Assembly (NCBI GenBank): GCA_016283195.1
Contig: JAEEML010000018.1
Location: 1 to 41,646, forward strand
DNA: 41,646 bases
Direction: 5' to 3'
From: Deltaproteobacteria bacterium
Lineage (GTDB): Bacteria; JAEEML01
A model generated the notes under the pieces. It saw only the letters and a program-made list of their open reading frames with translations, ran no database searches and had not been told where the DNA came from. How positions within the stretch are numbered: position 1 is the stretch's first letter; every line of letters begins with the position of its first letter. The position numbers were made by a program, and so were the translations under genes. Below, one piece after another: positions 7,539 through 15,230 of this stretch.

Positions 7539-7575
7539 TACGACAAATATGTCATAATGAAGTGACAGATATCAC
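7539..7575 (-). promoter_or_regulatory. Paired dyads, candidate upstream activator sites for the sigma-54 promoter
   Basis: Two imperfect inverted repeats are visible: GTGACAGATATCAC (7562-7575) and TACGACAAATATGTCATA (7539-7556). Both are built from TGTC/GACA half-sites. Their centres are 21 bp apart, two helical turns, and lie about 128 and 149 bp upstream of the predicted +1, the usual distance for enhancer-binding protein sites. The 80 bp between dyads and promoter are very A/T-rich and contain TATCAATAAGATG (7461-7473), an imperfect IHF-like site. The activator itself is unknown. Confidence 0.5.
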
Positions 7576-7593
7576 AAGCGGAGGGCGTAATTT

Positions 7594-10341
7594 TCACGAG
7601 CAACCGCTGGTGGTGCCGCAGTTAGGGCAGAGGTAGCAGCTACCGCTTCTTACGGTAATAGAGCCGCAATTTATGCAAGCCGGCGCATCTATCGCCGTTT
7701 CGTAAGTTTTTTCGCGCTTTAAGCCAGAGAAATTGGCCTCTTTGGGCGGCGTAAGAGCCGGTTTAATGGCCGCTTCGCCAGCGGCGATGGGCTGCAAAGT
7801 GCGGCTCTCCTCAGCCCCGGGCAATAAGAATTTTTGCTCCAGCCAGCGGAAGATATAATCGGTGATAGATTTGGCAATGGGCAATTTGGGATTGCCGGTA
7901 AAGCCCGAAGGCTCAAAACGGGAGTGGGAGAATTTATCAACCAGTACTTTAAGCGGCACGCCGTATTGCAAAGCCAGAGAAACAGAGGTGGCAAAGTTAT
8001 CCATCAGGCCGCTTATAGTGCTGCCCTCTTTGGATATAACTATAAAAAGCTCTCCCGGCTGGCCGTCTTCATACATGCCCACTGTGAGATAGCCCTCGTG
8101 GCCGCCTATGGAGAATTTATGGGTAATGGCCCGGCGCTCCGGCGGCAAGCGATGGCGGAAACCGTTTGGCGGTGTTTCGGCAGCCAAAAGTTCGGCCGGT
8201 TTTTCGGCCTGAGTTTGGGTGGAAGTGGCCTTTTGCTCCTCTTCTTTAACATTTTTGGTATTTAAAGGCTGCGTCCTTTTGGAGCCGTCGCGATAGAGAG
8301 CCACAGCTTTTAGGCCCAGTTTCCAGGCGGCCATATAAGTATCGGCAATATCTTTAACCGTAGCGCTGCTGGGCAAATTCACCGTTTTGGAAATAGCACC
8401 GGAAATAAAGGGCTGCACGGCGGCCATCATTTTTAAGTGGCCGAGCGGTGCAATAGAGCGCTGCCCTTTGGCCGGCTTTAAAGCACAATCAAAAACAGCC
8501 AAATCCTCATCTTTTAGGCCGGGTGCACCTTCAATGGTGTCACTCGCGCGCACATAAGCCAAAATTTCCTCTATAGTCTCCCGCTTATAACCAAGGTGGA
8601 GCAGTGCCGGTTCAATAGAGCTGTTACTCATTTTAAAGACACCGCCGCCTACCAGCTGTTTATATTTTACCAAGGCGATATCCGGCTCAATGCCGGTGGT
8701 GTCGCAATCCATCAAAAAGCCGATAGTGCCAGTAGGGGCCAGCAATGTCGTTTGGGCATTACGCACTCCATGACTTGCCGCCTCTTCCAATACTTTTTGC
8801 CAAACAGCATGACAAACTGGCAAAATTTCTTTGTTTTCCGCGGTTTCCTCAATTTGTTTTTGCCTTATGGCGTGCTTGGTGAGCACTTCCAGCATACTTA
8901 GGCGGTTTTCGTCATAAGCGGCAAAGGGCCCTTTTAAAGCGCTAAGACGCGCGCTCGTAAGATAGGCGGTGCCGGTAATAAGGGCGGTAACAGCGGCTGC
9001 CAGCTGCCTTGCTCTATCGGAGTCGTAAGGGAGGCCGAGAGTCATGAGATAGGCGCCCAAATTGGCATAGCCCAGGCCGAGCGGCCTAAATTTAATAGAA
9101 TTTTTGGTAATGCGCTCCGTGGGGTATGAGGCTTTATCCACCAAAATTTCCTGGGCAGTCAGGGTTATTTCCACGGCGTGCATCAGCCCTTTTATATCTA
9201 TCTGCCCCGCTTCATCGGTAAAACGCAGTAAATTCAAAGAGGCCAAATTACAGGCCGCATCATCCAGAAACATAAATTCACTGCAAGGATTACTGGCATT
9301 TATGCGCCCGCTGGCTTTACAAGTGTGCCACTCGTTGATGGCTGTATCAAATTGCAAACCGGGATCGCCGCAAATATAGGCAGCCTGCGCTATTTGCTCA
9401 AAAATACGGCGAGCCGAGACTTTCCGGGCAACCTTGCCGTCGGTAATGCGAATTAAAGGCCACTCGGCATCTTTTTCCACCGCTTGCATAAATTCATCGG
9501 TTACCCGCACCGAGTGATTGGCGTTTTGAAAGAAAACCGAGCGGTAAGCTTCACCGTTAAAAGAGCCGTCATAGCCCTCCTCAATCAGAGCCCAGGCCTT
9601 TTGCTCCTCGTGGGCTTTGGCATCGATAAACTCCTCAATATCGGGGTGGTCCACATTTAAAATCACCATTTTGGCCGCCCGCCTGGTTTTACCGCCGCTT
9701 TTAATAACACCGGCAAAGCTGTCAAAGCCGCGCATAAAAGAGACCGGCCCGGAAGCCGTACCGCCGCCGGAGAGAGTTTCGCAGGATGCGCGGATGGTGC
9801 TCATGTTGGTGCCGGTGCCGGAACCGTATTTAAAGAGTTTACCCTCGGTGACAGCCAGGTTTAAAATGCTATCAAGATTATCTTCCACCGAATTGATAAA
9901 ACAAGCGGAAATTTGCGGCTTTTCTTCCAAACCCAAATTAAACCAAACCGGGCTGTTAAAGGCCATGTACTGGTTTAAAAGGAGGTAGGCGAGCTCATCG
10001 TGAAAAGCGCTTTTCTCTTCCTCGTTTTGCAAATACCCCTGAGAAAGGCCCCAGGCGGCAATGGTATCCACAATACGGCTAACGAGTGTTTTTAAGCTGT
10101 CCTCGCGCTCCGCTGTACCCGGCTCACCGCGAAAATATTTGGAGGCGGCAATATTGGTGGCCATTTGCGACCAAAAAGAGGGCATTAAAATGTTATCCTG
10201 TTTAAAAACCGGCTTACCGTTATCGCCCATTATAACGGCGCTTCTCTCTTCCCATGTCACTTCGTCAAAGGGGTCCTGGCCGCTTTTGGTATAATAGCGC
10301 TCTACCCACCCCCGGTGTATGTTGTCTATCTCTGTACTCAT
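7594..10341 (-). CDS. nrdJ: Adenosylcobalamin-dependent (class II) ribonucleotide reductase
   Basis: A 915-residue enzyme that reduces ribonucleoside diphosphates to deoxy forms using B12, without oxygen. Visible motifs are CFINSVEDN (redox cysteine side), SGTGTNMSTIR, the radical-site NPCSE in NASNPCSEFMF, LGYANLGAYL and LAPTGTIGFLMDCDTTGIEPD. A TSCPD domain follows (GMYEDGQPGELFIVIS to FSHSRFEPSG). The tail is a zinc-ribbon with CINCG and CPNCG ending SGCS, the likely thiol relay. I chose the ATG at 10341 because AAGGAA lies six bases upstream; the track start at 10383 is a GTG with no ribosome site. No cobalamin riboswitch box is visible in the 175 bases before it. A possible promoter is TTGCCA-N16-AAGAAT, which is weak. 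It is separated from recO and may be transcribed alone. Confidence 0.96.
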   Translation of the reverse strand: MSTEIDNIHRGWVERYYTKSGQDPFDEVTWEERSAVIMGDNGKPVFKQDNILMPSFWSQMATNIAASKYFRGEPGTAEREDSLKTLVSRIVDTIAAWGLSQGYLQNEEEKSAFHDELAYLLLNQYMAFNSPVWFNLGLEEKPQISACFINSVEDNLDSILNLAVTEGKLFKYGSGTGTNMSTIRASCETLSGGGTASGPVSFMRGFDSFAGVIKSGGKTRRAAKMVILNVDHPDIEEFIDAKAHEEQKAWALIEEGYDGSFNGEAYRSVFFQNANHSVRVTDEFMQAVEKDAEWPLIRITDGKVARKVSARRIFEQIAQAAYICGDPGLQFDTAINEWHTCKASGRINASNPCSEFMFLDDAACNLASLNLLRFTDEAGQIDIKGLMHAVEITLTAQEILVDKASYPTERITKNSIKFRPLGLGYANLGAYLMTLGLPYDSDRARQLAAAVTALITGTAYLTSARLSALKGPFAAYDENRLSMLEVLTKHAIRQKQIEETAENKEILPVCHAVWQKVLEEAASHGVRNAQTTLLAPTGTIGFLMDCDTTGIEPDIALVKYKQLVGGGVFKMSNSSIEPALLHLGYKRETIEEILAYVRASDTIEGAPGLKDEDLAVFDCALKPAKGQRSIAPLGHLKMMAAVQPFISGAISKTVNLPSSATVKDIADTYMAAWKLGLKAVALYRDGSKRTQPLNTKNVKEEEQKATSTQTQAEKPAELLAAETPPNGFRHRLPPERRAITHKFSIGGHEGYLTVGMYEDGQPGELFIVISKEGSTISGLMDNFATSVSLALQYGVPLKVLVDKFSHSRFEPSGFTGNPKLPIAKSITDYIFRWLEQKFLLPGAEESRTLQPIAAGEAAIKPALTPPKEANFSGLKREKTYETAIDAPACINCGSITVRSGSCYLCPNCGTTSGCS

Positions 10342-10516
10342 GATATTCCTTAATATAGTAAAGGCAGGGTAATTTGTCTCCACCTGCTGAATGCGCCCTT
10401 ATTCTTGACAAAAAAAACAGCCTGGCAAGAGCGAAAATATTGAATAAATTCGCATTGATGAACTCTTCGCTCAGAAAGCCGTCAATTTTAAAGGTAATTT
10501 TTTTAACTCTGCTTTA

Positions 10517-11323
10517 TTATTGTGCTTTTTGCTGTGTAGGTAGATGTGCGTAAGGAGCTAACATTTGTTCAAAAATAGCAGCACTTTTAATCCGCCGCTG
10601 AAAATGGCTGCTTAAAAGTTCCCGCGTAATATTGAGAGCGCCAAAGCCAAGAACCTCTTTAGGTGGGCGTGCGCCTTTAAATAAAAGCGCCAAAGCCAGG
10701 CGTTCCTCTTCCGGGCAAAATAGAGCCGGATCTACCGGCAAGAAATATTTACAGCAAGAGCCGATAATACCATCGCCAAAAGGCCAGATGGGCCCTGCCG
10801 GCAGCGGCTTTTGACAGTGATTGCAAGTGGCAAAATCGGGGCAAATACCGTGGATTTGCAAGAGGCGCAGTTGAAAACGGGCGGCAAATTCCAAAATATT
10901 CGGCGCGCTGCTTAAGTGATTCATCGCCAGCATAGCAAGAGAAAAGAGGCGCTCATCGGCTATGGCCGCGGGCGAAAAGCTATTTAGAAGGTCCAATAAA
11001 TAGGCCCCGCAGAGCTTTACCGGCAAGCGTTTTTCCTCGGCACTCATCCAAGGGAAGTGGTTTATTTGGGTGGCTTCTTTTAAACGCCAGAGATCGCTAC
11101 CGGAACTCGGCGGCGCGAGAATAGCCAGGGCCTCGGCTCCGGCGCTAAGGCCGGCAGGAAAGCGCTTGCGACTGTTTTTGCCGTTTTTGGCAAAAGCGCT
11201 TATGCGCCCGTTTTCGGCACTTATTAGCGAGAAAATGAGATCGTTATCGCCATAGGGCATAGTGCGCAAAACAAGCACATGGTACTGGAGGCTTTTATGA
11301 CTTAAGAGCGCGGCGTAATTCAT
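10517..11323 (-). CDS. recO: DNA repair protein RecO
   Basis: A 268-residue RecO. The N-terminal OB-fold reads VLVLRTMPYGDNDLIFSLIS followed by GRISAFAKNGKNSRKRFPAGL, the conserved DNA- and RecR-contact region. A helical domain follows, and a zinc-binding region has CPDFATCNHC near residue 158 and SCCKYF near 182. With RecF/RecR it loads RecA on SSB-coated DNA in gap repair. It is the last gene of a six-gene operon, four bases after the cpsB-like gene. Its length is typical. The AT-rich 3' flank contains the wide inverted repeat GAGCGAA...TTCGCTC, which has no clear U-tract. Confidence 0.93.
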   Translation of the reverse strand: MNYAALLSHKSLQYHVLVLRTMPYGDNDLIFSLISAENGRISAFAKNGKNSRKRFPAGLSAGAEALAILAPPSSGSDLWRLKEATQINHFPWMSAEEKRLPVKLCGAYLLDLLNSFSPAAIADERLFSLAMLAMNHLSSAPNILEFAARFQLRLLQIHGICPDFATCNHCQKPLPAGPIWPFGDGIIGSCCKYFLPVDPALFCPEEERLALALLFKGARPPKEVLGFGALNITRELLSSHFQRRIKSAAIFEQMLAPYAHLPTQQKAQ

Positions 11324-11327
11324 TTAT

Positions 11328-12062
11328 TTAAATAGCTGTTATATCTGCACTTTTGCCGGTAAGAAGAGCTCTCGGGTTATCTTCCAGCAGCTTTTTAACC
11401 GCTTTTTCTCCCAGCTCTTTTTTCAGCGCGGCGATGGTGGCGCCAAATTCCGCGCACATAGTCACATCATGGCTATCGGAAGCGGCCAAATGGGCCAAAT
11501 GATTATCTATGAGCTCACGCACGCGGGTTTGCGCCTTTTTGCCGTAATAGCCGCCAAGGCTGCTGGCCTCTATTTGCAAAAAAAAGCCCCCGGCCGAAAC
11601 GCGCTCGGAAAGCCATTCCAAAGAATAGCCCGGGCTGCGCTCCGGATGCGCGAGCACCAAAGTATAGCCAAGGCTTTGCAATTCAAAAATCATGGCCGAA
11701 AGGCGCTCTTTGGCCACTTCTGTCCAGGGTAATTCAATTAGAAGCGCCTCTTCGCCGGGCACGCCAAAGGGCACAATATAGGAAGCGACATCTTGCAATA
11801 TAAGCGGATCCAAATTGTGCTCGGCCGACATATGCAATTTGAGCGGCAGGCCCTCTCTTTTTATGGCGGCGCTTAGTAGCTCATAGCGATTTGCGATAAC
11901 TTCGCGCTTTAGCGGCACCAGCGAAAGGCCTGGCAGGTGCGGAGTGGCAATAACTTCGTCAATACCGGATGCCAATAGAGCTTTAGCCATGGCCAGGCTG
12001 GTTTCCAGGCTATCGGAACCGTCATCTATTTGCGGGAGAATGTGGCAGTGAATATCAATCAT
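11328..12062 (-). CDS. PHP-family tyrosine-protein phosphatase (CpsB/CapC/YwqE type)
   Basis: A 244-residue PHP-domain phosphatase. Metal-binding blocks are DIHCHILPQIDDGS near residue 3, ATPHLPG near 39, the glutamate in SAEHNLDP near 80, AHPERSPGYS near 137 and SDSHDVTMCAEFG near 195. Members use a metal cluster to remove phosphate from the tyrosine tail of BY-kinases and so control capsule or exopolysaccharide chain length. The BY-kinase at 18763-21072 is a plausible substrate, although it sits 7 kb away with a different operon and direction. The gene lies between an unrecognised ORF and recO with 4-10 base gaps. The family is clear; the substrate is inferred. Confidence 0.92.
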   Translation of the reverse strand: MIDIHCHILPQIDDGSDSLETSLAMAKALLASGIDEVIATPHLPGLSLVPLKREVIANRYELLSAAIKREGLPLKLHMSAEHNLDPLILQDVASYIVPFGVPGEEALLIELPWTEVAKERLSAMIFELQSLGYTLVLAHPERSPGYSLEWLSERVSAGGFFLQIEASSLGGYYGKKAQTRVRELIDNHLAHLAASDSHDVTMCAEFGATIAALKKELGEKAVKKLLEDNPRALLTGKSADITAI

Positions 12063-12072
12063 TATCTGCCTC

Positions 12073-13041
12073 CTAAAAGCCGCCGCGTTCCGGCAAACTC
12101 ATTTCCGGTTTAATGCGGGCTTCGCCGTTTTCGGTAAGCGGATTTTGTTCATTATATAAATCGAGATCCAAAGTAAAATGGCAGCGCCGCATCTCCTCTT
12201 CCATGGCATCAAGATAACTTTGGGCAGTAAAATGGCGAGAGACTTCCTGGCAAAGAGGGCGAATTTGCTCTTCGTGTTCCCAAGTATAAGGCTCGCCGTT
12301 AAGCCGCACACAGCCCAAATATGTGGCCCAGCTTAAGGGAGCGAGCCCAAACTTTTTTAAATCACGCCAGAGCGCTCTGAGGCGCCCTTCGCGCGCCGGA
12401 TCAAGGTAGAGAAATTCCGGATGATACATAAGAGCATTATGACAAAATTCCGGGCAGTTGGTAATGAGCTTAAAATTATTATAAACACCTATACCCACCA
12501 GCATCTCTTTGGTGCGGTTGCCAACCCCCAGGCCGGGGTATTTTTGGCCGGGGAGAGCCGGCCTTTCCGGGGTAAAACTGAGCAGGGGATTTTGCAAACG
12601 AATCCACTGGATAACGAGGGCTTTAAAATTCTGGCCGCATAAGTCCGGTGCTTCGGCGCCAAAAGTTAAATTCTCCTCGGAAACGATAATATCGCTGAGC
12701 AGCATCACGCGGCTCTCTTTTAAGGCCAGGATTTTAAGCCGTTGCCGCCCGTTGTCACTGGGCAAAATTCTAATTTCTATCCGCTCAAAGCCCAGTTTGG
12801 TAACTTCTTGATAAATACCGTATTTTTTAAAGGTTTTATAAATAGCGCCTTCTTTGTAACGGCCCAAGAATTTGGCTTCCGGTGCCCGGCCCGGCCGCCC
12901 TTCCATCAGGAGATAATCGCCCTCATCAGGCAAAAAGCTGGAACTGGCTAGGTTTTCTTTATAAGTACCGAGGCGCCTGGCAAGATGCAAGCGGCTCCAT
13001 AAACCGGCTTTTTTCTCTCTTGGCATTTCTAAGCCGGGCAT
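12073..13041 (-). CDS. Conserved-looking protein of unknown function
   Basis: I do not recognise a named family. The 322-residue product is soluble, with no signal peptide or membrane helix. It has a basic N-terminus (PREKKAGLWSRLHLARRLGTYKE), a beta-rich middle and a well-formed central segment PGQKYPGLGVGNRTKEMLVG followed by CHNALMYHPEFLYLDPAREG. The latter reads like a conserved core in which the histidine and acidic residues could be functional. Similar PGLGxG...HNA patterns occur, in my recollection, in uncharacterised deltaproteobacterial proteins. It sits ten bases after zapA and ten before the cpsB-like phosphatase, so it is translated with division, polysaccharide-control and repair genes. 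Enzyme or regulator cannot be decided. Confidence 0.8.
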   Translation of the reverse strand: MPGLEMPREKKAGLWSRLHLARRLGTYKENLASSSFLPDEGDYLLMEGRPGRAPEAKFLGRYKEGAIYKTFKKYGIYQEVTKLGFERIEIRILPSDNGRQRLKILALKESRVMLLSDIIVSEENLTFGAEAPDLCGQNFKALVIQWIRLQNPLLSFTPERPALPGQKYPGLGVGNRTKEMLVGIGVYNNFKLITNCPEFCHNALMYHPEFLYLDPAREGRLRALWRDLKKFGLAPLSWATYLGCVRLNGEPYTWEHEEQIRPLCQEVSRHFTAQSYLDAMEEEMRRCHFTLDLDLYNEQNPLTENGEARIKPEMSLPERGGF

Positions 13042-13051
13042 AAGAGTTTCC

Positions 13052-13336
13052 TCAGCGGGATATATCGTCCAAGAGTTTTTTCAAATTCTGTGAACGCTTT
13101 AAAATATTTTCTTTAAGTAAGCGATTTTCTTTGGCTAATTTTATATAATCGCTAGCGATGTTTATAGCTGTCAAAAGCGCTGTTCTGGTGGGACCCACAT
13201 TGTGGGTGGCCTCAGACACTTCTTGCAATTTTTTTTGAATATAAGCGGCGACTTCCTGCAAATGGCCGCTTTCTTCGCCGCCGATGCTAAGCTGCTGCCC
13301 CAAAAGCTCAATCTGAATAGTTGCCTCGTTACTCAC
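13052..13336 (-). CDS. zapA: Cell division protein ZapA
   Basis: A 94-residue ZapA-like protein. The N-terminal IQIELLGQQLSIGGEESGHLQEVAAYIQKKL is the conserved globular head. RTALLTAINIASDYIKLAKENRLLKENI is the start of the coiled-coil stalk by which ZapA tetramerises and bundles FtsZ filaments at the Z-ring. The length is normal. Its start overlaps the upstream zinc-motif gene by eight bases, implying coupled translation. A 6S RNA gene often follows zapA in other bacteria, but here only ten bases precede the next ORF, so none is present. Confidence 0.9.
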   Translation of the reverse strand: MSNEATIQIELLGQQLSIGGEESGHLQEVAAYIQKKLQEVSEATHNVGPTRTALLTAINIASDYIKLAKENRLLKENILKRSQNLKKLLDDISR

Positions 13337-13622
13337 CGGAGCCCCGCTTTCTTTGCAGACAAAAACCTATTTTAGCCAGTTCCGCCAAAATAATTTCCGC
13401 TTTTTTATCGAGTTTGTTACGACTAAAATTATCAAGTTCGGCATAAGGGAGGAGGAGGCCGTTACAATGGTTGCAATGGATCATATCCTCCAAATCTTCG
13501 GCTTCATCTTTGCCATGTTCATAATTGGGGCAGAGTTTTGGTAAATGAAAACCGGCCGCTTTCTGCTCGCTGATAAAGAGTTCTTGTAAAACGGAGGCCA
13601 GGGCAGTTTTTTCGTCAGCCAT
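13329..13622 (-). CDS. Small putative zinc-binding protein, unknown function
   Basis: A 97-residue acidic, soluble protein with no recognised family. Cysteine-histidine motifs suggest metal binding: LCPNYEHG near residue 30 and IHCNHCNGLLLPY near 48. The N-terminal part is predicted helical (EKTALASVLQELFISEQKAAG), the C-terminal part helical and basic (KKAEIILAELAKIGFCLQRKR). It overlaps zapA by eight bases and follows pepD by nine bases, so it belongs to the same operon. Given its position it could be a division or regulatory accessory factor, which is only inference. Confidence 0.72.
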   Translation of the reverse strand: MADEKTALASVLQELFISEQKAAGFHLPKLCPNYEHGKDEAEDLEDMIHCNHCNGLLLPYAELDNFSRNKLDKKAEIILAELAKIGFCLQRKRGSGE

Positions 13623-13631
13623 GTAAATAAC

Positions 13632-15080
13632 CTATGCTGCAATTTTGGCGATAAGGGCTTTTAAAAAGAGATAGAACTTTTGCACGCTTTCAATACCAAC
13701 CGACTCATCGGGGCTATGCGGGCTCTTTAAATCCGGGCCAAAGGAGATTTTATCGAGCCCCGGTTTTTTGGCTCCCAGAATTCCGCATTCGAGACCGGCA
13801 TGAATGGCGGCGACGGCAAAAGGCTTACCAAAGAGCTCCTCACTGACTTTTAGCGCGGTAGCCAGCACTTTTGAGGAGGCATCCGGCTTCCAGCCGGGAT
13901 AATTCACTTTAGTGGCTACTTTGGCTCCGGCCAAGCGGCCGATAGCGGCGATTTGCTCTAAAACGGTACAGAGCTCTTCATCCACAGCCGAACGCGGGCT
14001 GCACTTTATAATGAGCTCCCGCTCCTCGGTGCGCACCACTGCCAGGTTATTGGAAGTCTGGATGAGACCGGGAACATCAATAGAAGTAGCCAGCGGCCCA
14101 TGGGGGAGAGCTTTTATAAGGTTAAGCACTTTTTGCGAATCGCTGCCGTTTAAGAGAGCTGCCGGCGCGGCGCTTTCGGCAATTATTTTAAGTTCGTGCC
14201 CCTTAGCCAGCTCCGGTTCCACTTGGGCCGTAAAGGCCGCCAAAGCACTATTTAAATCACTTAAAGAGCCATTTACGGCCACAAGCGCTTTGGCCGCCCG
14301 CGGCAGAGCATTATGCTTATCGCCGCCCCCTATAGCGGCGAGGCGCAAATCCATATCCTGCGGCAAACTGGCCAAAGCTCTGGCTAAAAGCACTACGGCA
14401 TTGCCTCTTTGCAAAGCAATATCGAGGCCTGAATGGCCGCCTTTAAGGCCGGTAAGTTCCACACTAAAAAAGCTGCGCCCGCCGGCGCTTTCGCCAAAAT
14501 TAAGCGGCAAGGTAATATCGGCCGAGCCGCCGCCGGCACAACCAACGGTAATATACCCCAGCTCTTCGGAATCCAAATTGAGCATTATGGTGCCTTTTAA
14601 TAAAGAGGCATCAAGACCGTTAGCTCCCGTAAGGCCAGTTTCTTCCTCAACAGTAAAGAGGAGCTCAAGAGGACCGTGCAAAAGAGTTTCATCGGTGGCG
14701 GCGGTCATAGCGGAAGCCACACCGATACCGTCATCAGCGCCCAAAGTAGTGCCTTTGGCTGTCACAACCGGGCCGTCAATTATAGCTTCTATGCCGTCTT
14801 TTAAAAAATCAAAATCTTTGCCGCTCTCTTTTTCGCAAACCATATCCATGTGGCCTTGCAAAATAACCGTGGGCTTATCTTCCAGCCCTTTGGAAGCCGG
14901 CACATAAACAATTACATTGCCGGTTTCATCGGCTCTTGCTTTAAAATTATGCTCCTTAGCCCAGGCTAAAAGATGGCTTCTTATCCCGGCTTCATTGCCT
15001 GAGCCATGGGGTATGGCACATATATCGAGGAAGTAATTCCATAGGGCTTTTGGTTCTAACTCACTAACTTTATTAGTCAT
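13632..15080 (-). CDS. pepD: Xaa-His dipeptidase / aminoacyl-histidine dipeptidase (M20C)
   Basis: A 482-residue M20 metallopeptidase. Motifs in order are LWNYFLDICAIPHGSGNE, LQGHMDMVCEK (first metal ligand and catalytic Asp), TTLGADDGIGVA (bridging Asp), FTVEEETGLTGA (catalytic Glu pair), LNLDSEELG and IHAGLECGILGAKKPGLD (last His). The dimerisation/lid domain lies between. It cleaves dipeptides such as carnosine and Cys-Gly in the cytoplasm. I start at ATG 15080 (MTNKVSELEP), with GAGG nine bases upstream, rather than the track ATG at 15095, which has none. It heads the operon pepD-Zn protein-zapA-unknown-cpsB-recO and has a good promoter upstream. Confidence 0.93.
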   Translation of the reverse strand: MTNKVSELEPKALWNYFLDICAIPHGSGNEAGIRSHLLAWAKEHNFKARADETGNVIVYVPASKGLEDKPTVILQGHMDMVCEKESGKDFDFLKDGIEAIIDGPVVTAKGTTLGADDGIGVASAMTAATDETLLHGPLELLFTVEEETGLTGANGLDASLLKGTIMLNLDSEELGYITVGCAGGGSADITLPLNFGESAGGRSFFSVELTGLKGGHSGLDIALQRGNAVVLLARALASLPQDMDLRLAAIGGGDKHNALPRAAKALVAVNGSLSDLNSALAAFTAQVEPELAKGHELKIIAESAAPAALLNGSDSQKVLNLIKALPHGPLATSIDVPGLIQTSNNLAVVRTEERELIIKCSPRSAVDEELCTVLEQIAAIGRLAGAKVATKVNYPGWKPDASSKVLATALKVSEELFGKPFAVAAIHAGLECGILGAKKPGLDKISFGPDLKSPHSPDESVGIESVQKFYLFLKALIAKIAA

Positions 15081-15155
15081 TTTCCATAACCTCATCTAAG
15101 TAATTATTTGGCCGGCAATTTTCGCCACTCTTGCCAAATGCCTTTTAGCATAGTA

Positions 15156-15185
15156 ATTATAATAAGTCACTAGGGCGCTTTTCAA
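15156..15185 (-). promoter_or_regulatory. Candidate sigma-70-type promoter of the pepD-recO operon
   Basis: On the minus strand TTGAAA (15180-15185) and a perfect TATAAT (15156-15161) are separated by 18 bases, about 70 bases before the pepD start. It is the best -10 match in the window. Confidence 0.6.
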
Positions 15186-15230
15186 AGATGCTCAAGATAA
15201 TTGGCAACATTTGGCGTATTGGGAGCTGTA

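Noticed and set aside
10342-10383. Track start of nrdJ at GTG 10383
   Set aside because: There is no ribosome site there; ATG 10341 has AAGGAA at the right distance.
10342-10516. Cobalamin riboswitch before nrdJ
   Set aside because: No B12-box-like sequence or suitable folding; only a wide GAGCGAA...TTCGCTC repeat is visible.
13912-14907. 331-residue plus-strand ORF
   Set aside because: Antisense shadow of pepD with Ser/Arg/Pro-biased composition and no recognisable motif.
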